Shown one piece after another: positions 53,711 through 62,377 of a stretch of DNA of 64,000 nucleotides (the first letter of the stretch is position 1; the number at the start of each line of letters is the position of its first letter). This DNA is from Acidobacteriota bacterium (GTDB lineage Bacteria > Acidobacteriota > Terriglobia > UBA7540): assembly GCA_004298155.1 (NCBI GenBank), contig SCRD01000019.1, forward strand, positions 120,680 through 184,679, in the 5' to 3' direction. The notes under the pieces were generated by a model. It was not told the DNA's origin. It did not search any database and was given only the letters and a program-made list of their open reading frames with translations. The position numbers and the translations under genes are program-made.

Positions 53711-54886
53711 ATGCTTCGATTCTACACGGCCGGTGAGTCGCACGGACAGGCGCTGGTGGCGACCCTGATGGGATTGCCGGCGCATGTGCCGGTGGATTTT
53801 GCTTACGTCAATCGCGAACTGAAGCGGCGCATGGGTGGTTATGGGCGCGGCGGGCGGATGAAGATTGAATCTGATGCCGCCCAGTTCCTTTCGGGTGTCC
53901 GTCATGGCGAGACGATTGGTTCGCCCATCGCCATCCTGATTGAGAATCGTGACTGGAAAAACTGGCAGGAATCGATGTCAGTAGAAGACCTGCCGGAAAC
54001 GCGCGATAAGTACAAAGCGGTGAAGTCTCCCCGGCCGGGCCACGCCGATCTGGCCGGCTGCCTGAAATATGATTTTCCTGATGCCCGTTATGTGTTGGAA
54101 CGTGCCAGCGCGAGAGAAACGGCTGCCCGCGTTGCCGTGGGCGCGATGGCCAAGCTGTTCCTGTTGCAGTTCGGCATCTGGGTTGCCAGCCACACAGTGG
54201 CTCTGGGCAGCGTAGCGCTGCCGGATGATGACGTTCCGTTTGAGCGCATTCTGGCCCTGCGCGACATCGAAGACATCATGCTCAGCTGCGTGGACGCTGA
54301 GGTCGAAGCCCGCATGAAAGCTGAAGTGGACAAAGCCACTGAGGAGCGCGACACGGTGGGCGGCACGTTTGAAGTGATTGCCAAGGGTGTGCCGGCCGGG
54401 CTCGGCTCCTGCGTGCAGTGGGATGAAAAGCTCGACGCGCAATTGGCGCACGCGGTGATGTCCATTCAGGCCGTGAAGGCGGTTGAGATTGGGACTGGCA
54501 TCGGAAACGCCGCGACTCCCGGTTCCGGCGTCCATGACGAAATTGGCTACAATAAGCAGGACAAAAAATTTACCCGGAAAACCAACAGGGCTGGCGGCCT
54601 CGAAGGCGGAATCACCAACGGCGAGCCGGTTGTTGTCCGCGGATACCTGAAGCCGATTTCCACGCTGCGCAGGCCGCTTGAATCGGTTGACTTTGCAACA
54701 CGCGAGCCGGTGAAGGCAGCCTATGAGCGCTCGGACATTTGTGTGGTCCCTGCTGCGGGCGTTGTGGGCGAGGCTATGGTAGCACTGGTGCTGGCGCGCG
54801 CGTTACTTGAAAAGTTCGGAGGAGATTCGCTCCAGGAAACCCGGCACAACTACGACGCCTATCAGGAACAGTTGCGCCGCTTTTAG
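53711..54886 (+). CDS. aroC: Chorismate synthase
   Basis: A 391-residue enzyme for the last common step of the shikimate pathway, converting EPSP to chorismate with reduced [23 protein letters not shown] at the start, [48 protein letters not shown], and the C-terminal [10 protein letters not shown] and [20 protein letters not shown] are all present. Single gene, not in an aro operon. Confidence 0.97.
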   Translation: MLRFYTAGESHGQALVATLMGLPAHVPVDFAYVNRELKRRMGGYGRGGRMKIESDAAQFLSGVRHGETIGSPIAILIENRDWKNWQESMSVEDLPETRDKYKAVKSPRPGHADLAGCLKYDFPDARYVLERASARETAARVAVGAMAKLFLLQFGIWVASHTVALGSVALPDDDVPFERILALRDIEDIMLSCVDAEVEARMKAEVDKATEERDTVGGTFEVIAKGVPAGLGSCVQWDEKLDAQLAHAVMSIQAVKAVEIGTGIGNAATPGSGVHDEIGYNKQDKKFTRKTNRAGGLEGGITNGEPVVVRGYLKPISTLRRPLESVDFATREPVKAAYERSDICVVPAAGVVGEAMVALVLARALLEKFGGDSLQETRHNYDAYQEQLRRF

Positions 54887-54976
54887 CCGGGTTGGAACCA
54901 GGGCTTTCACAGCGCCGTTGAGAACTTTTGTAAGGGATCGGTAGGTCAGGGATTCAATTGCAACATTGGAGGACTT

Positions 54977-56044
54977 ATGAAACCCGTTGTTAGAGAGTGC
55001 TCCTGCCTTTGTTTATTTTTGGTCCTGGTATTCATGATTCCTGGCGGCGCCATGGCGGCGTGGCGTCCGCAAGCCCCCGCGCCGATCAACTATCACATCG
55101 TTAACAGGGTTCTTCTGGGCGGCGAAGGAGGCTGGGACTATCTGGGTTTTGATCCGCAGAATCGTCACCTGTTCGTTTCGCACGCTAGCGAGGTACTGGT
55201 GATTGATCCTGACACTGGCAAGGTAGTCGGGAATATTCCGGACACAGAAGGCGTCCATGGAATTGCTGTCGCGCCGGAACTCAATCGCGGATTCACCAGC
55301 GATGGACGTGCCGATCAGGTAACTGTCTTTGATCTGAAGACGCTGAAGACGGTCGGCACTGTCAAGGTGACCGGCCACAACCCGGACGGCATCACTTACG
55401 ATCCTTCCTCTCAGCGCGTTTTCACGTTCAACGGCCGCAGTAACGATGCCACGGCCATCGACGCGAAAACGCTGAAGGTGGTGGGTACCATCAGCCTGGG
55501 AGGCAGGCCCGAATTTGCTGTGGCCGACGGCCATGGGATGCTCTACAACAACCTGGAAGACAAAAGCACTGAGCTTGCGATTGACACACACTCACTTGAG
55601 ATCAAATCGCGCTGGCCGATGGCCCCCTGCGAGTCTCCTTCGGGACTGGCGATGGATGTGGAGCACAATCTTCTGTTTGCCGGGTGCCACAACAAAATGA
55701 TGGCTGTGATCAATTCAGCCAATGGCAAGGTGATCGCGGAAGTCCTCATTGGCAGTGGCGTGGATGCCAACCGGTTTGATCCGGAGACGGGCCTGGCTTT
55801 CAGTTCGAACGGCGAGGGCACACTGACGGTGGTAAAGGAAGAGTCGCCAACGGAATTCAAAGTGGTCCAGACCGTGGCAACTGAGCGCGGCGCCCGCACA
55901 ATGGAAGTGGACCCGAAGACGCACCATGTCTTTCTGGTGACGGCAAAGTTCGGGCCGCTTCCGCCCGAGACCAGTGGCCAGCGAGGGTTTCGCCGGCCTC
56001 CCATGGTCCCCAACAGCTTTACGCTGCTTGTGCTCGCACCGTAA
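54977..56044 (+). CDS. Secreted YVTN-type beta-propeller protein
   Basis: A 355-residue exported protein. A signal peptide (LCLFLVLVFMIPGGAMAA) precedes repeated beta-propeller blades of about 40-45 residues with VFDLKTLKTVGTVKVTGHNP, AIDAKTLKVVGTISLGGRP and AVINSANGKVIAEVLIGSGV. This pattern is that of YncE-like YVTN repeat proteins of the cell envelope. Function unknown; usually a binding scaffold. The first cysteines (RECSCLC) are in the signal region and do not form a clear lipobox. Confidence 0.8.
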   Translation: MKPVVRECSCLCLFLVLVFMIPGGAMAAWRPQAPAPINYHIVNRVLLGGEGGWDYLGFDPQNRHLFVSHASEVLVIDPDTGKVVGNIPDTEGVHGIAVAPELNRGFTSDGRADQVTVFDLKTLKTVGTVKVTGHNPDGITYDPSSQRVFTFNGRSNDATAIDAKTLKVVGTISLGGRPEFAVADGHGMLYNNLEDKSTELAIDTHSLEIKSRWPMAPCESPSGLAMDVEHNLLFAGCHNKMMAVINSANGKVIAEVLIGSGVDANRFDPETGLAFSSNGEGTLTVVKEESPTEFKVVQTVATERGARTMEVDPKTHHVFLVTAKFGPLPPETSGQRGFRRPPMVPNSFTLLVLAP

Positions 56045-56167
56045 ATGTGCGATTTTGAATAGTACGAAAGAAAATCCAATCACCCGCAGCATGTTTCAAG
56101 GCAAGTTATTCGTCGAGGGACTCACCTGCGCGGAGATTCCAAATATCCAACGATATTAAACTGAAAA

Positions 56168-56677
56168 ATGATCTATCCCATTGTGAAGTACGGACAAAAG
56201 GTCCTGGAAGACGGCACCCAGCCGGTGACGGAGTTCAACGCCGCTCTTGAAAAGCTGGTTGCCGACATGTTTGAAACCATGTACGCCGCCAATGGCGTGG
56301 GTCTCGCTGCTCCGCAGATCGGCCTGACCCAACGGCTCTGCGTGATTGACATCACCTGCGGCCAGGACCCGAACGCCAAGCTGGTGCTGGCCAACCCGGA
56401 GATTGTATCAACCGAAGGAAACCAGACGGAAGAAGAAGGCTGCCTGAGCCTCCCGGACTTCCGCGCCAAAACTCCAAGGCCCTTGAAGGCCACGGTCCGC
56501 GCTCAGAACCTGAAAGGCGAAGAATTCACTATGGCGGGCGAGGGCCTGTTGGCTCGCGCCTTCTGCCATGAGACCGACCACCTGAACGGCAAGCTTTTCA
56601 TTCACCGTCTGACGCGCTTGAAGCGCGAATCCATCAAGCGTAAGGTCCGCAAATTGGCCAAGGCGGGCGAGTGGTAG
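56168..56677 (+). CDS. def: Peptide deformylase
   Basis: A 169-residue metalloenzyme that removes the formyl group from new proteins. The three signature motifs are GVGLAAPQIG (43-52), EEGCLSLP with metal ligand C92, and HETDH at 134-138 with ligands H134 and H138 and catalytic E135. It begins the def-fmt-rsmB group, a classic neighbourhood. Confidence 0.97.
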   Translation: MIYPIVKYGQKVLEDGTQPVTEFNAALEKLVADMFETMYAANGVGLAAPQIGLTQRLCVIDITCGQDPNAKLVLANPEIVSTEGNQTEEEGCLSLPDFRAKTPRPLKATVRAQNLKGEEFTMAGEGLLARAFCHETDHLNGKLFIHRLTRLKRESIKRKVRKLAKAGEW

Positions 56678-56736
56678 GATGGATTCCGGCCCGTCCTGCG
56701 TTACCAGCGAAGGGCTGTTCCCATTGGACATAATGG

Positions 56737-57675
56737 ATGAACCTGATCTTTTGCGGCACTCCCCAATTCGCTGTTCCCAGCCTTGAAAAACTGGTCGCAG
56801 AAAATTTTTCCATTCAACTGGTGATGACGAACCCCGATGAGCCGCGCGGCCGCGGCCACAAGGTGCAACCTTCGCCGGTTAAGGAAACGGCCTTAAAGCA
56901 CGCCCTTCCTCTCTATCAGCCCGCCAAAGTGAAGACCGGCGAGGCCCGGGAATACCTGTCGCATTACCGTGTCGATGTCATCGTGATTGTTGCCTACGGG
57001 CACATCGTTCCGCAGTGGATGATTGACCTGCCGCCGCTTGGCTGCATAAACTTGCACGCTTCCATCCTGCCCAAATACCGTGGCGCGGCGCCCATCGCCT
57101 GGGCGATCATTCGCGGAGAAAAGGAAACCGGCGTCACCACCATGAAGATTGACGCGGGTATGGATACCGGAGACGTGCTGCTCGAACGCCGCGAGCCAAT
57201 CCGCGCCGACGACACGACGGAAACCCTGAGTGAACGGCTCAGCATTATAGGCGCAGACCTGATGGTTGAAACGCTGCACAGGCTCGAACAGGGTGAAATT
57301 ACGCCCCGCCCGCAGGACCACCATCAGGCCACGTTTGCCCCGCGGCTTCAGAAAGACGATGGCCTGATCGACTGGTCGCTGCCCGCATTAGATCTTGAAA
57401 GGCGTGTTCGGGGTCTGATTCCCTGGCCGGGCGCCTATACATTATTTCGCGGGAAGCGTCTGCACGTCTGGCGGGCGGAAGTTGCTCAGGCGCCTGGCGC
57501 CGCCGCCGTTGCTCCTGGGACAATCTCGGCCGAGGTGGGACGGCTTTCAGCGGCCTGCGGCGACGGCAAGCAACTGGTCCTCCATGATGTGCAGCTCGAG
57601 GGCCGCAAGCGCCTTTCTGCCCGGGATTTCATAAACGGCGCCCGCGCCCTGACAGGCGAAATTCTTGGTTTCTGA
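56737..57675 (+). CDS. fmt: Methionyl-tRNA formyltransferase
   Basis: A 312-residue enzyme that formylates initiator Met-tRNA with 10-formyl-THF. Motifs include MNLIFCGTPQFAVPSLEKLV, PDEPRGRGHKVQPSPVKETA, INLHASILPKYRGAAPIAWA (active-site N, H) and MKIDAGMDTGDVLLE. The C-terminal domain has GLIPWPGAYT. It lies 59 bases after def and 8 bases before rsmB. Confidence 0.96.
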   Translation: MNLIFCGTPQFAVPSLEKLVAENFSIQLVMTNPDEPRGRGHKVQPSPVKETALKHALPLYQPAKVKTGEAREYLSHYRVDVIVIVAYGHIVPQWMIDLPPLGCINLHASILPKYRGAAPIAWAIIRGEKETGVTTMKIDAGMDTGDVLLERREPIRADDTTETLSERLSIIGADLMVETLHRLEQGEITPRPQDHHQATFAPRLQKDDGLIDWSLPALDLERRVRGLIPWPGAYTLFRGKRLHVWRAEVAQAPGAAAVAPGTISAEVGRLSAACGDGKQLVLHDVQLEGRKRLSARDFINGARALTGEILGF

Positions 57676-57683
57676 GGTCAGCC

Positions 57684-59036
57684 TTGGCGCAAGTCTCGCC
57701 CGCCCGCAAAACCACTTTTGAAATTCTCGTTCAGGTTGATGCAGGGCAGGCTTTTGCTTCGGACCTGCTCCAGGGCCGGCATGTTTCAGCGCTCAGCGAA
57801 AGGGACCGTGGGCTTGCCACAGAAATCGTGATGGGCGTTCTCAGGTGGCGGGGTGAAATTGATCATCGCCTGCAGATGCTCTCTGGCCGGGGCCCTCAGT
57901 CGCTCGATCGCGAAGTTGCTGCAGCTTTGCGGATGGGCATTTACCAGATTGCCTTCCTCGTAAAGGTTCCCAAATCTGCCGCGGTGAATGAGTCGGTGGA
58001 ACTCACTAAGCTCTCGCGCAAAAGTTCTGCCGCCGGACTGGTGAACGCAGTCCTGCGCAAGTGCGAGCCGGAAAGATTGCTGCAAAACTCCAGCGCGGCT
58101 CAACTGGGCAACCCGGAATTTCTGATGATCGTGCGGCGATCGGTCCCAGCGTGGCTGCTCGAGCGATGGGAAGCAAACTTTGGGGTGGATGCGGCAAACC
58201 GGCTGGCCTGGGCTGCCACTCAGGTTCCTCCAACCACGCTGCGAATCTGTTCCTGCACGCCGGCGCCGAATGAAGTGATCAGGAAGCTTGAAGAGAAGGG
58301 AAGCGTTGTTCGGCGCAGCGAATACGCCTCGAAGGCTTTGATTGTCCAGGCGGGCGAGGCAAATGTTTCCCGGCTTTCCGAAGACCTGGGCCTGGCCATA
58401 CAGGATGAAGCCTCGCAACTGGTTCCTGAGTTGCTTCAGGCACGCCCGGCGGACAGTGTGCTCGATCTTTGCGCGGCACCGGGCATGAAGACCAGCCTCC
58501 TGGCAGACGATGTTGCCAACAGATTGCTGGTGGCCTGCGACGCGAGCACCCGGCGTCTCCAAACCATGCAGAAGCTTTTGCCGCGGCTCACGGCCAACGC
58601 TGCAGCGGTCCGTGTTGTGCGCCTTGATGCAACGCGGCCGCTCCCGTTCCAGCAAACCTTCGACCGCATCCTGGTGGACGCGCCATGCTCGGGCACCGGG
58701 ACGCTGGCGCGCAATCCGGAAATCAAATGGCGGCTTGCAATCGAAGACCTTGGGCGGCTGGCGGAAATTCAAAGGAGGATCCTTTCAATCGCGCTTTCGG
58801 CCCTCGCGCCCGGAGGCCGCCTGGTCTATGCGACGTGCTCGCTGGAGCCGGAAGAGAACGAGAAGGTTGTGGAGAGCGTGCTCACCGCAGTTGCGAACTG
58901 CCGGTTGCTCAGCCGCGCAGAACTTGCAGAGAGCCTGCCCAGGATCGCTCCCTTGATCGACGCGCGCGGTTACTTCCGTACACGGCCTGACCTCGATGGC
59001 ATGGATGGGTTCTTCGCAGCGGTTATTACTCGATAA
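57684..59036 (+). CDS. rsmB: 16S rRNA (cytosine-967-C5) methyltransferase RsmB
   Basis: A 450-residue rRNA methyltransferase. The N-terminal NusB-like RNA-binding domain (ALRMGIYQIAFLVKVPKSAA) is followed by the catalytic domain with SAM motif VLDLCAAPGMKTSLLAD, VDAPCSGTGTLARNPEIKWR and YATCSLEPEENEKVV holding the two catalytic cysteines. It begins with TTG, 5 bases after GAGGT, just after fmt. Confidence 0.94.
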   Translation: MAQVSPARKTTFEILVQVDAGQAFASDLLQGRHVSALSERDRGLATEIVMGVLRWRGEIDHRLQMLSGRGPQSLDREVAAALRMGIYQIAFLVKVPKSAAVNESVELTKLSRKSSAAGLVNAVLRKCEPERLLQNSSAAQLGNPEFLMIVRRSVPAWLLERWEANFGVDAANRLAWAATQVPPTTLRICSCTPAPNEVIRKLEEKGSVVRRSEYASKALIVQAGEANVSRLSEDLGLAIQDEASQLVPELLQARPADSVLDLCAAPGMKTSLLADDVANRLLVACDASTRRLQTMQKLLPRLTANAAAVRVVRLDATRPLPFQQTFDRILVDAPCSGTGTLARNPEIKWRLAIEDLGRLAEIQRRILSIALSALAPGGRLVYATCSLEPEENEKVVESVLTAVANCRLLSRAELAESLPRIAPLIDARGYFRTRPDLDGMDGFFAAVITR

Positions 59037-59083
59037 GAGGCCTGTCGCAGGGTTCACGTCTTTGATAACATACTCGCAACCGT

Positions 59084-59124
59084 AGCGGCGAGTTTATCTC
59101 GCCAGGCGGCATGAAGCCGCCGCT
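59084..59124. repeat. Short palindromic intergenic repeat
   Basis: Two nested hairpins, GGCGAG-tttat-CTCGCC (59087-59103) and GGCGGC-atgaa-GCCGCC (59105-59121), with outer AGCGGC/GCCGCT arms, make a cloverleaf-like fold. No T-tract, so probably a REP-type dispersed repeat rather than a terminator. Confidence 0.5.
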
Positions 59125-59158
59125 CCCTAACGCTGCGTTGCTACGTAAGGAGGGTGCA

Positions 59159-59710
59159 ATGGACCTGAAAGGCAAAAGGATTGCAGTCCTGGTCGCGGAC
59201 CAATATCAGGAACTGGAGGTCTGGTACCCGCTGCTGCGTTTTCGTGAAGACGGCGCCGAGACGGTTGCGGTGGGCGCTGAGGCGGGGAAGACATACGACA
59301 GCAAGAAGGGCTACCCGGTGGTTGCGGACATATCCGTCAGGGACGTGAAAGCTGCGGATTTTGACGCTGTGGTCATACCGGGCGGCTGGGCACCGGATTT
59401 TCTGCGGCAGGATGAGCGCATGGTGGCGCTGGTGCGTGATATGCACAAAGCGGGCAAGGTGGTGGCTGCTATATGCCATGGCGGCTGGCTGCTCTGTTCC
59501 GCCGGAATCGTGGAAGGGCGAAAAGCCACTTGCTTCACGGCCATCAAGGATGACATGATTCACGCGGGCGCGCGGTACGTGGATGAGGAAGTGGCCGTTG
59601 ACGGCAACCTGATCACATCGCGCAAGCCCGCTGACCTTCCGGCTTTCTGCCGGCAGATTGCGACGGCCCTTAGCGGCCAGGCGGTTGCGCAGCATGCGGG
59701 CAAGGTCTGA
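59159..59710 (+). CDS. DJ-1/PfpI family protein
   Basis: A 183-residue type 1 glutamine amidotransferase-like protein. RIAVLVADQYQELEVWYPLL holds the conserved Glu, DAVVIPGGWAPDFLR follows, and AAICHGGWLL holds the nucleophilic elbow cysteine. PfpI-like proteins act in protein or glycation-damage repair or stress survival; the exact activity is unknown. I chose ATG 59159, with AAGGAGGG 5 bases upstream, over ATG 59111. Confidence 0.88.
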   Translation: MDLKGKRIAVLVADQYQELEVWYPLLRFREDGAETVAVGAEAGKTYDSKKGYPVVADISVRDVKAADFDAVVIPGGWAPDFLRQDERMVALVRDMHKAGKVVAAICHGGWLLCSAGIVEGRKATCFTAIKDDMIHAGARYVDEEVAVDGNLITSRKPADLPAFCRQIATALSGQAVAQHAGKV

Positions 59711-59789
59711 TGGCCGAGCCTTGCGGGTCCGGTTGCAAGCAGCGGGGCCCGGTGGGAATTCGCGGTCCATTTTGCGGAGAGGAGTTGAG

Positions 59790-60563
59790 ATGCGCAGATC
59801 TCTTATTCTGTTCTTGTCTTTGATGGTTCTGAGTGCAGTGGGATTTTTTGGCAACATCCGGCAGGCCCTTGCGAAGCAGGGGAAAGGCCACCTGCTCTAT
59901 ATGACCCTTTCTGCAGGGTACAAGCACGCGAGCATTCCTACTTCCGAGAACGTGGTCAAAGAAATTGGCGAACGTTCCGGCCTGTTTGACACCACGGTCA
60001 CGCAGGACGTGGGAGCCTTTACGCCGGAAAATCTGAAGAAATACGACGTCGTGATGTTTTACACCACGGGTGAATTGCCCATGACCGACGCCGAGAAGAG
60101 CGCCTTTATCAATTTTGTCCGCTCAGGCCACGGGTTTGTGGGCGTCCACAGCTCGACCGACACGTTTTACACCTGGCAGGATTATCTGGAACTGGTCGGC
60201 GGATATTTCAATGAGCATCCCTGGCATGAAAAGGTGACGGTGGAAGTGGCGGACCCATCGAGCCCCATCGTTAGCTTCCTGGGCAAATCCTTCGAGGTGA
60301 ATGATGAGATTTACCAGACGGCCGACTTCCAGTACAAAACATCGCATGTGCTTCTACGGCTTGATCCCAACTCGGTGAATGTGCACAAGCAGGGCGTGCA
60401 CCTGCGCTTCTACGGTTGGCCGCTCGCCTGGACCCGTCGCGACGGCAAGGGACGAGTGTTTTGCACATTGCTTGGCCACGAAGACGCCGTCTGGAACAGC
60501 AAGTGGTACCAGGAAATGCTGCTGAACGGCATCAAGTACGCCATGGGGAGGAGGATGAAGTAA
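59790..60563 (+). CDS. Secreted ThuA-like protein
   Basis: A 257-residue protein of the ThuA (trehalose utilisation-like) family, with a glutamine amidotransferase-like fold. A signal peptide (LILFLSLMVLSAVGFFGNIR) is followed by MTLSAGYKHASIP, KKYDVVMFYTTGELPM, GHGFVGVHSSTDTFYTWQDY and HEKVTVEVADPSSPIV, all typical. GGAGAGGAG precedes ATG 59790. Function is not established for most members; often found near sugar or plant polymer genes, not the case here. Confidence 0.85.
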   Translation: MRRSLILFLSLMVLSAVGFFGNIRQALAKQGKGHLLYMTLSAGYKHASIPTSENVVKEIGERSGLFDTTVTQDVGAFTPENLKKYDVVMFYTTGELPMTDAEKSAFINFVRSGHGFVGVHSSTDTFYTWQDYLELVGGYFNEHPWHEKVTVEVADPSSPIVSFLGKSFEVNDEIYQTADFQYKTSHVLLRLDPNSVNVHKQGVHLRFYGWPLAWTRRDGKGRVFCTLLGHEDAVWNSKWYQEMLLNGIKYAMGRRMK

Positions 60564-60637
60564 AGGTCGCACAGGAGAGGTTGGACTCCACCTACGGAGC
60601 GGAATTCATAGTTTCGTGCAGTTCTCCCCCTTTTTTC

Positions 60638-60666
60638 TTGACAAACTTCAGGGCTGTTTGTATCAA
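60638..60666 (+). promoter_or_regulatory. Promoter of the magnesium riboswitch operon
   Basis: TTGACA at 60638-60643, 17 bases, then TATCAA at 60661-60666 (two mismatches to TATAAT). The predicted transcript would start near 60673, about 50 bases before the M-box. Confidence 0.6.
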
Positions 60667-60724
60667 GGTTAATAGGCACTTTTTTTGTGCCTGGAGGCGC
60701 GAGCGAACTAGAAAACCAAGTACA

Positions 60725-60894
60725 GACCTCGTTAGGCGAGGTTACCACGCAAACACAAGCCACTGCCCGGAAACGCGGAGACGCGCCAACGGGTAGAGCA
60801 GGCACGGCCGGATTAAGGCTCTGCCTAAGGTGGCTATCCTCAAATGGGATGGGGAAGGTACGTTGTGTGGAGCTGAAGCTCAGACCAGGAGGTT
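60725..60894 (+). ncRNA. M-box (ykoK leader) Mg2+ riboswitch
   Basis: About 170 bases that match the conserved M-box core in order. P1 pairs GACCTC (60725-60730) with GAGGTT (60889-60894). Then come CGTTAGGCGAGG (60730-60741), CACTGCCCGGAAACG (from 60761), GCCAACGGGT (60785-60794) and TTAAGG (60813-60818), then GGAGCTGAAGCTC near the 3' end. M-boxes fold when Mg2+ is high and shut off Mg transporter genes, usually by forming a terminator. A terminator follows at 60934 and the next genes are an MgtE_N/CBS protein and a transporter. Confidence 0.92.
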
Positions 60895-60933
60895 GTCCGG
60901 CCGGTGATGATGCGGCCCGGATGGATTTCTCGG

Positions 60934-60971
60934 CCCCGTGGGAGCGACGGCTCACACGGGGCTTTTGATTT
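60934..60971 (+). terminator. Intrinsic terminator, M-box expression platform
   Basis: CCCCGTG-g-GAGC, loop GACG, GCTC-a-CACGGGG: eleven pairs with one G/A mismatch, followed by CTTTTGATTTTT. It lies 40 bases after the M-box and 79 before the MgtE_N/CBS start, where a regulated attenuator should be. Confidence 0.85.
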
Positions 60972-61049
60972 TTCGGGTGGATCCATGCCCGTAAGATCGC
61001 CCGGCTCATGGAGACGCGGCGCTGCTGTGCTCTCCTGTGGGAGGAAGCA

Positions 61050-62291
61050 GTGATTTACTTTACCGAGATTCAGAATCTGCCGACTTATGACGTGATGGGC
61101 GCGTATGTGGGGCGCGTGGTCGACCTGGGGATTGATCCCAACCAGAACGCCCTGCGCATTGCGGCCTACTTTGTGGAGACGCGGGAAAAGAAGTTGGTCT
61201 ATGTTCCGCGCGAGCAGATGCAGTCGATTACCGTCCGTTCAGCGCAGACCTCCGTAACCCGGGCCGAGATCCACAGCAACAAGACTTTTGGCGACCTGCT
61301 GCGAGTGCGGAAAGATGTTCTGGACCAGCAGGTGATTGATGTGGACCACCGCAAGGTGGTGCGCGTGAATGATATTGACCTGGAAATCCAGCCTACCAAC
61401 GGCCACACCGAGTTGCGCGTGCTGGCGGTGAACGTGGGGCTGGCCTCCGCCGTGCGGCGCCTGTTGCAGGGGCTGACTGCCAAGCATACCAGCCGGAAGA
61501 TCTCCAGCTTTATTCCCTCGAGAACCATCCCATGGGAATTCGTCAACCTCATTGAGCCGGACGCCTCCCGCCGCCTGAAGCTCCGCATTTCCTACGAGCG
61601 CCTGGCGCGCCTGCATCCCGCCGACATTGCCGACATCCTGGAAGAGCTGAGCCGCGATGAGCAGCGGTCGGTGATCGAGGCCCTTGACCACGAAACCGCC
61701 GCGCAAGCCATCTCTGAGATTCCGACGGAAAAACAGGCGCAATTGCTGCAGAGCATCCCGGTGGAGAAGGCTGCGGACATTGTGGATGAGATGGCGCCCG
61801 ACGAAGCCGCCGACGTCCTGCAGGAATTGCCGCCGGAAACCTCCGCCAAGCTGCTGGCTGATATGGAGACGGAAGGAGCGCAGGATGTCAAGGATCTGCT
61901 CGGGTTTGAGGAAAACACGGCGGGCGCGCTGATGACCACTCATTACGTCGCTCTCGACCGGGCGGCGACGGTGGAGAACGTGATTGAGGCGATGAAGGGG
62001 TTCGAAGGATCGGTTGAATCCATCCACTCCGTTTACCTGATTGATACGGAGGAAACTCTGCTCGGCGCTGTCCCTCTGGCCCGGATCCTGCTGGCGCCGG
62101 CCCGGACCCCGCTGCAGGAGCTTTCCCGTGGAGAGGTCCGCAGCGTGCGGCCGGAAACCGATGCGAAAGCGGTGATCGATCTCTTCAGAAAGTACAACCT
62201 TTTGTCGCTTCCCGTGGTGGACGACAAGCAGCACTTGCAAGGCGTGGTGACTGCCGACGACGTCCTGGATCTTGTTGTAGGCCGCAGGTAG
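61050..62291 (+). CDS. Soluble PRC-barrel/MgtE_N/CBS protein, putative Mg sensor subunit
   Basis: A 413-residue protein with the cytosolic part of MgtE but no membrane domain. Order: two PRC-barrel-like segments (VMGAYVGRVVDLGID near 15, VLDQQVIDVDHRKVVRVNDI near 90), MgtE_N helical repeats (LARLHPADIADILEELSRDE, KAADIVDEMAPDEAADVLQE) at about 190-300, and a CBS pair (about 300-410) ending LPVVDDKQHLQGVVTADDVL. In MgtE these domains bind Mg2+ and gate the pore. I chose GTG 61050 with GGGAGGA upstream; ATG 61008 would add 14 residues. M-box upstream, NRAMP-like gene 86 bases downstream. Confidence 0.88.
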   Translation: MIYFTEIQNLPTYDVMGAYVGRVVDLGIDPNQNALRIAAYFVETREKKLVYVPREQMQSITVRSAQTSVTRAEIHSNKTFGDLLRVRKDVLDQQVIDVDHRKVVRVNDIDLEIQPTNGHTELRVLAVNVGLASAVRRLLQGLTAKHTSRKISSFIPSRTIPWEFVNLIEPDASRRLKLRISYERLARLHPADIADILEELSRDEQRSVIEALDHETAAQAISEIPTEKQAQLLQSIPVEKAADIVDEMAPDEAADVLQELPPETSAKLLADMETEGAQDVKDLLGFEENTAGALMTTHYVALDRAATVENVIEAMKGFEGSVESIHSVYLIDTEETLLGAVPLARILLAPARTPLQELSRGEVRSVRPETDAKAVIDLFRKYNLLSLPVVDDKQHLQGVVTADDVLDLVVGRR

Positions 62292-62377
62292 AAGCGCTGT
62301 TTCGCGCGGCTGCAAGATTCCCAGCTTGACTTTAGAACATCAGGTTGCCCGCGTTCCGGCGCGGCCACAGGTTACTC

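Noticed and set aside
57786..58772. Minus-strand frame of 328 codons opposite rsmB
   Set aside because: The real gene on the plus strand has all RsmB motifs; this frame has none.
61239..62315. Minus-strand frame of 358 codons opposite the MgtE_N/CBS gene
   Set aside because: Antisense shadow: rich in Gln, Arg and His from reverse-complemented Glu/Leu codons.
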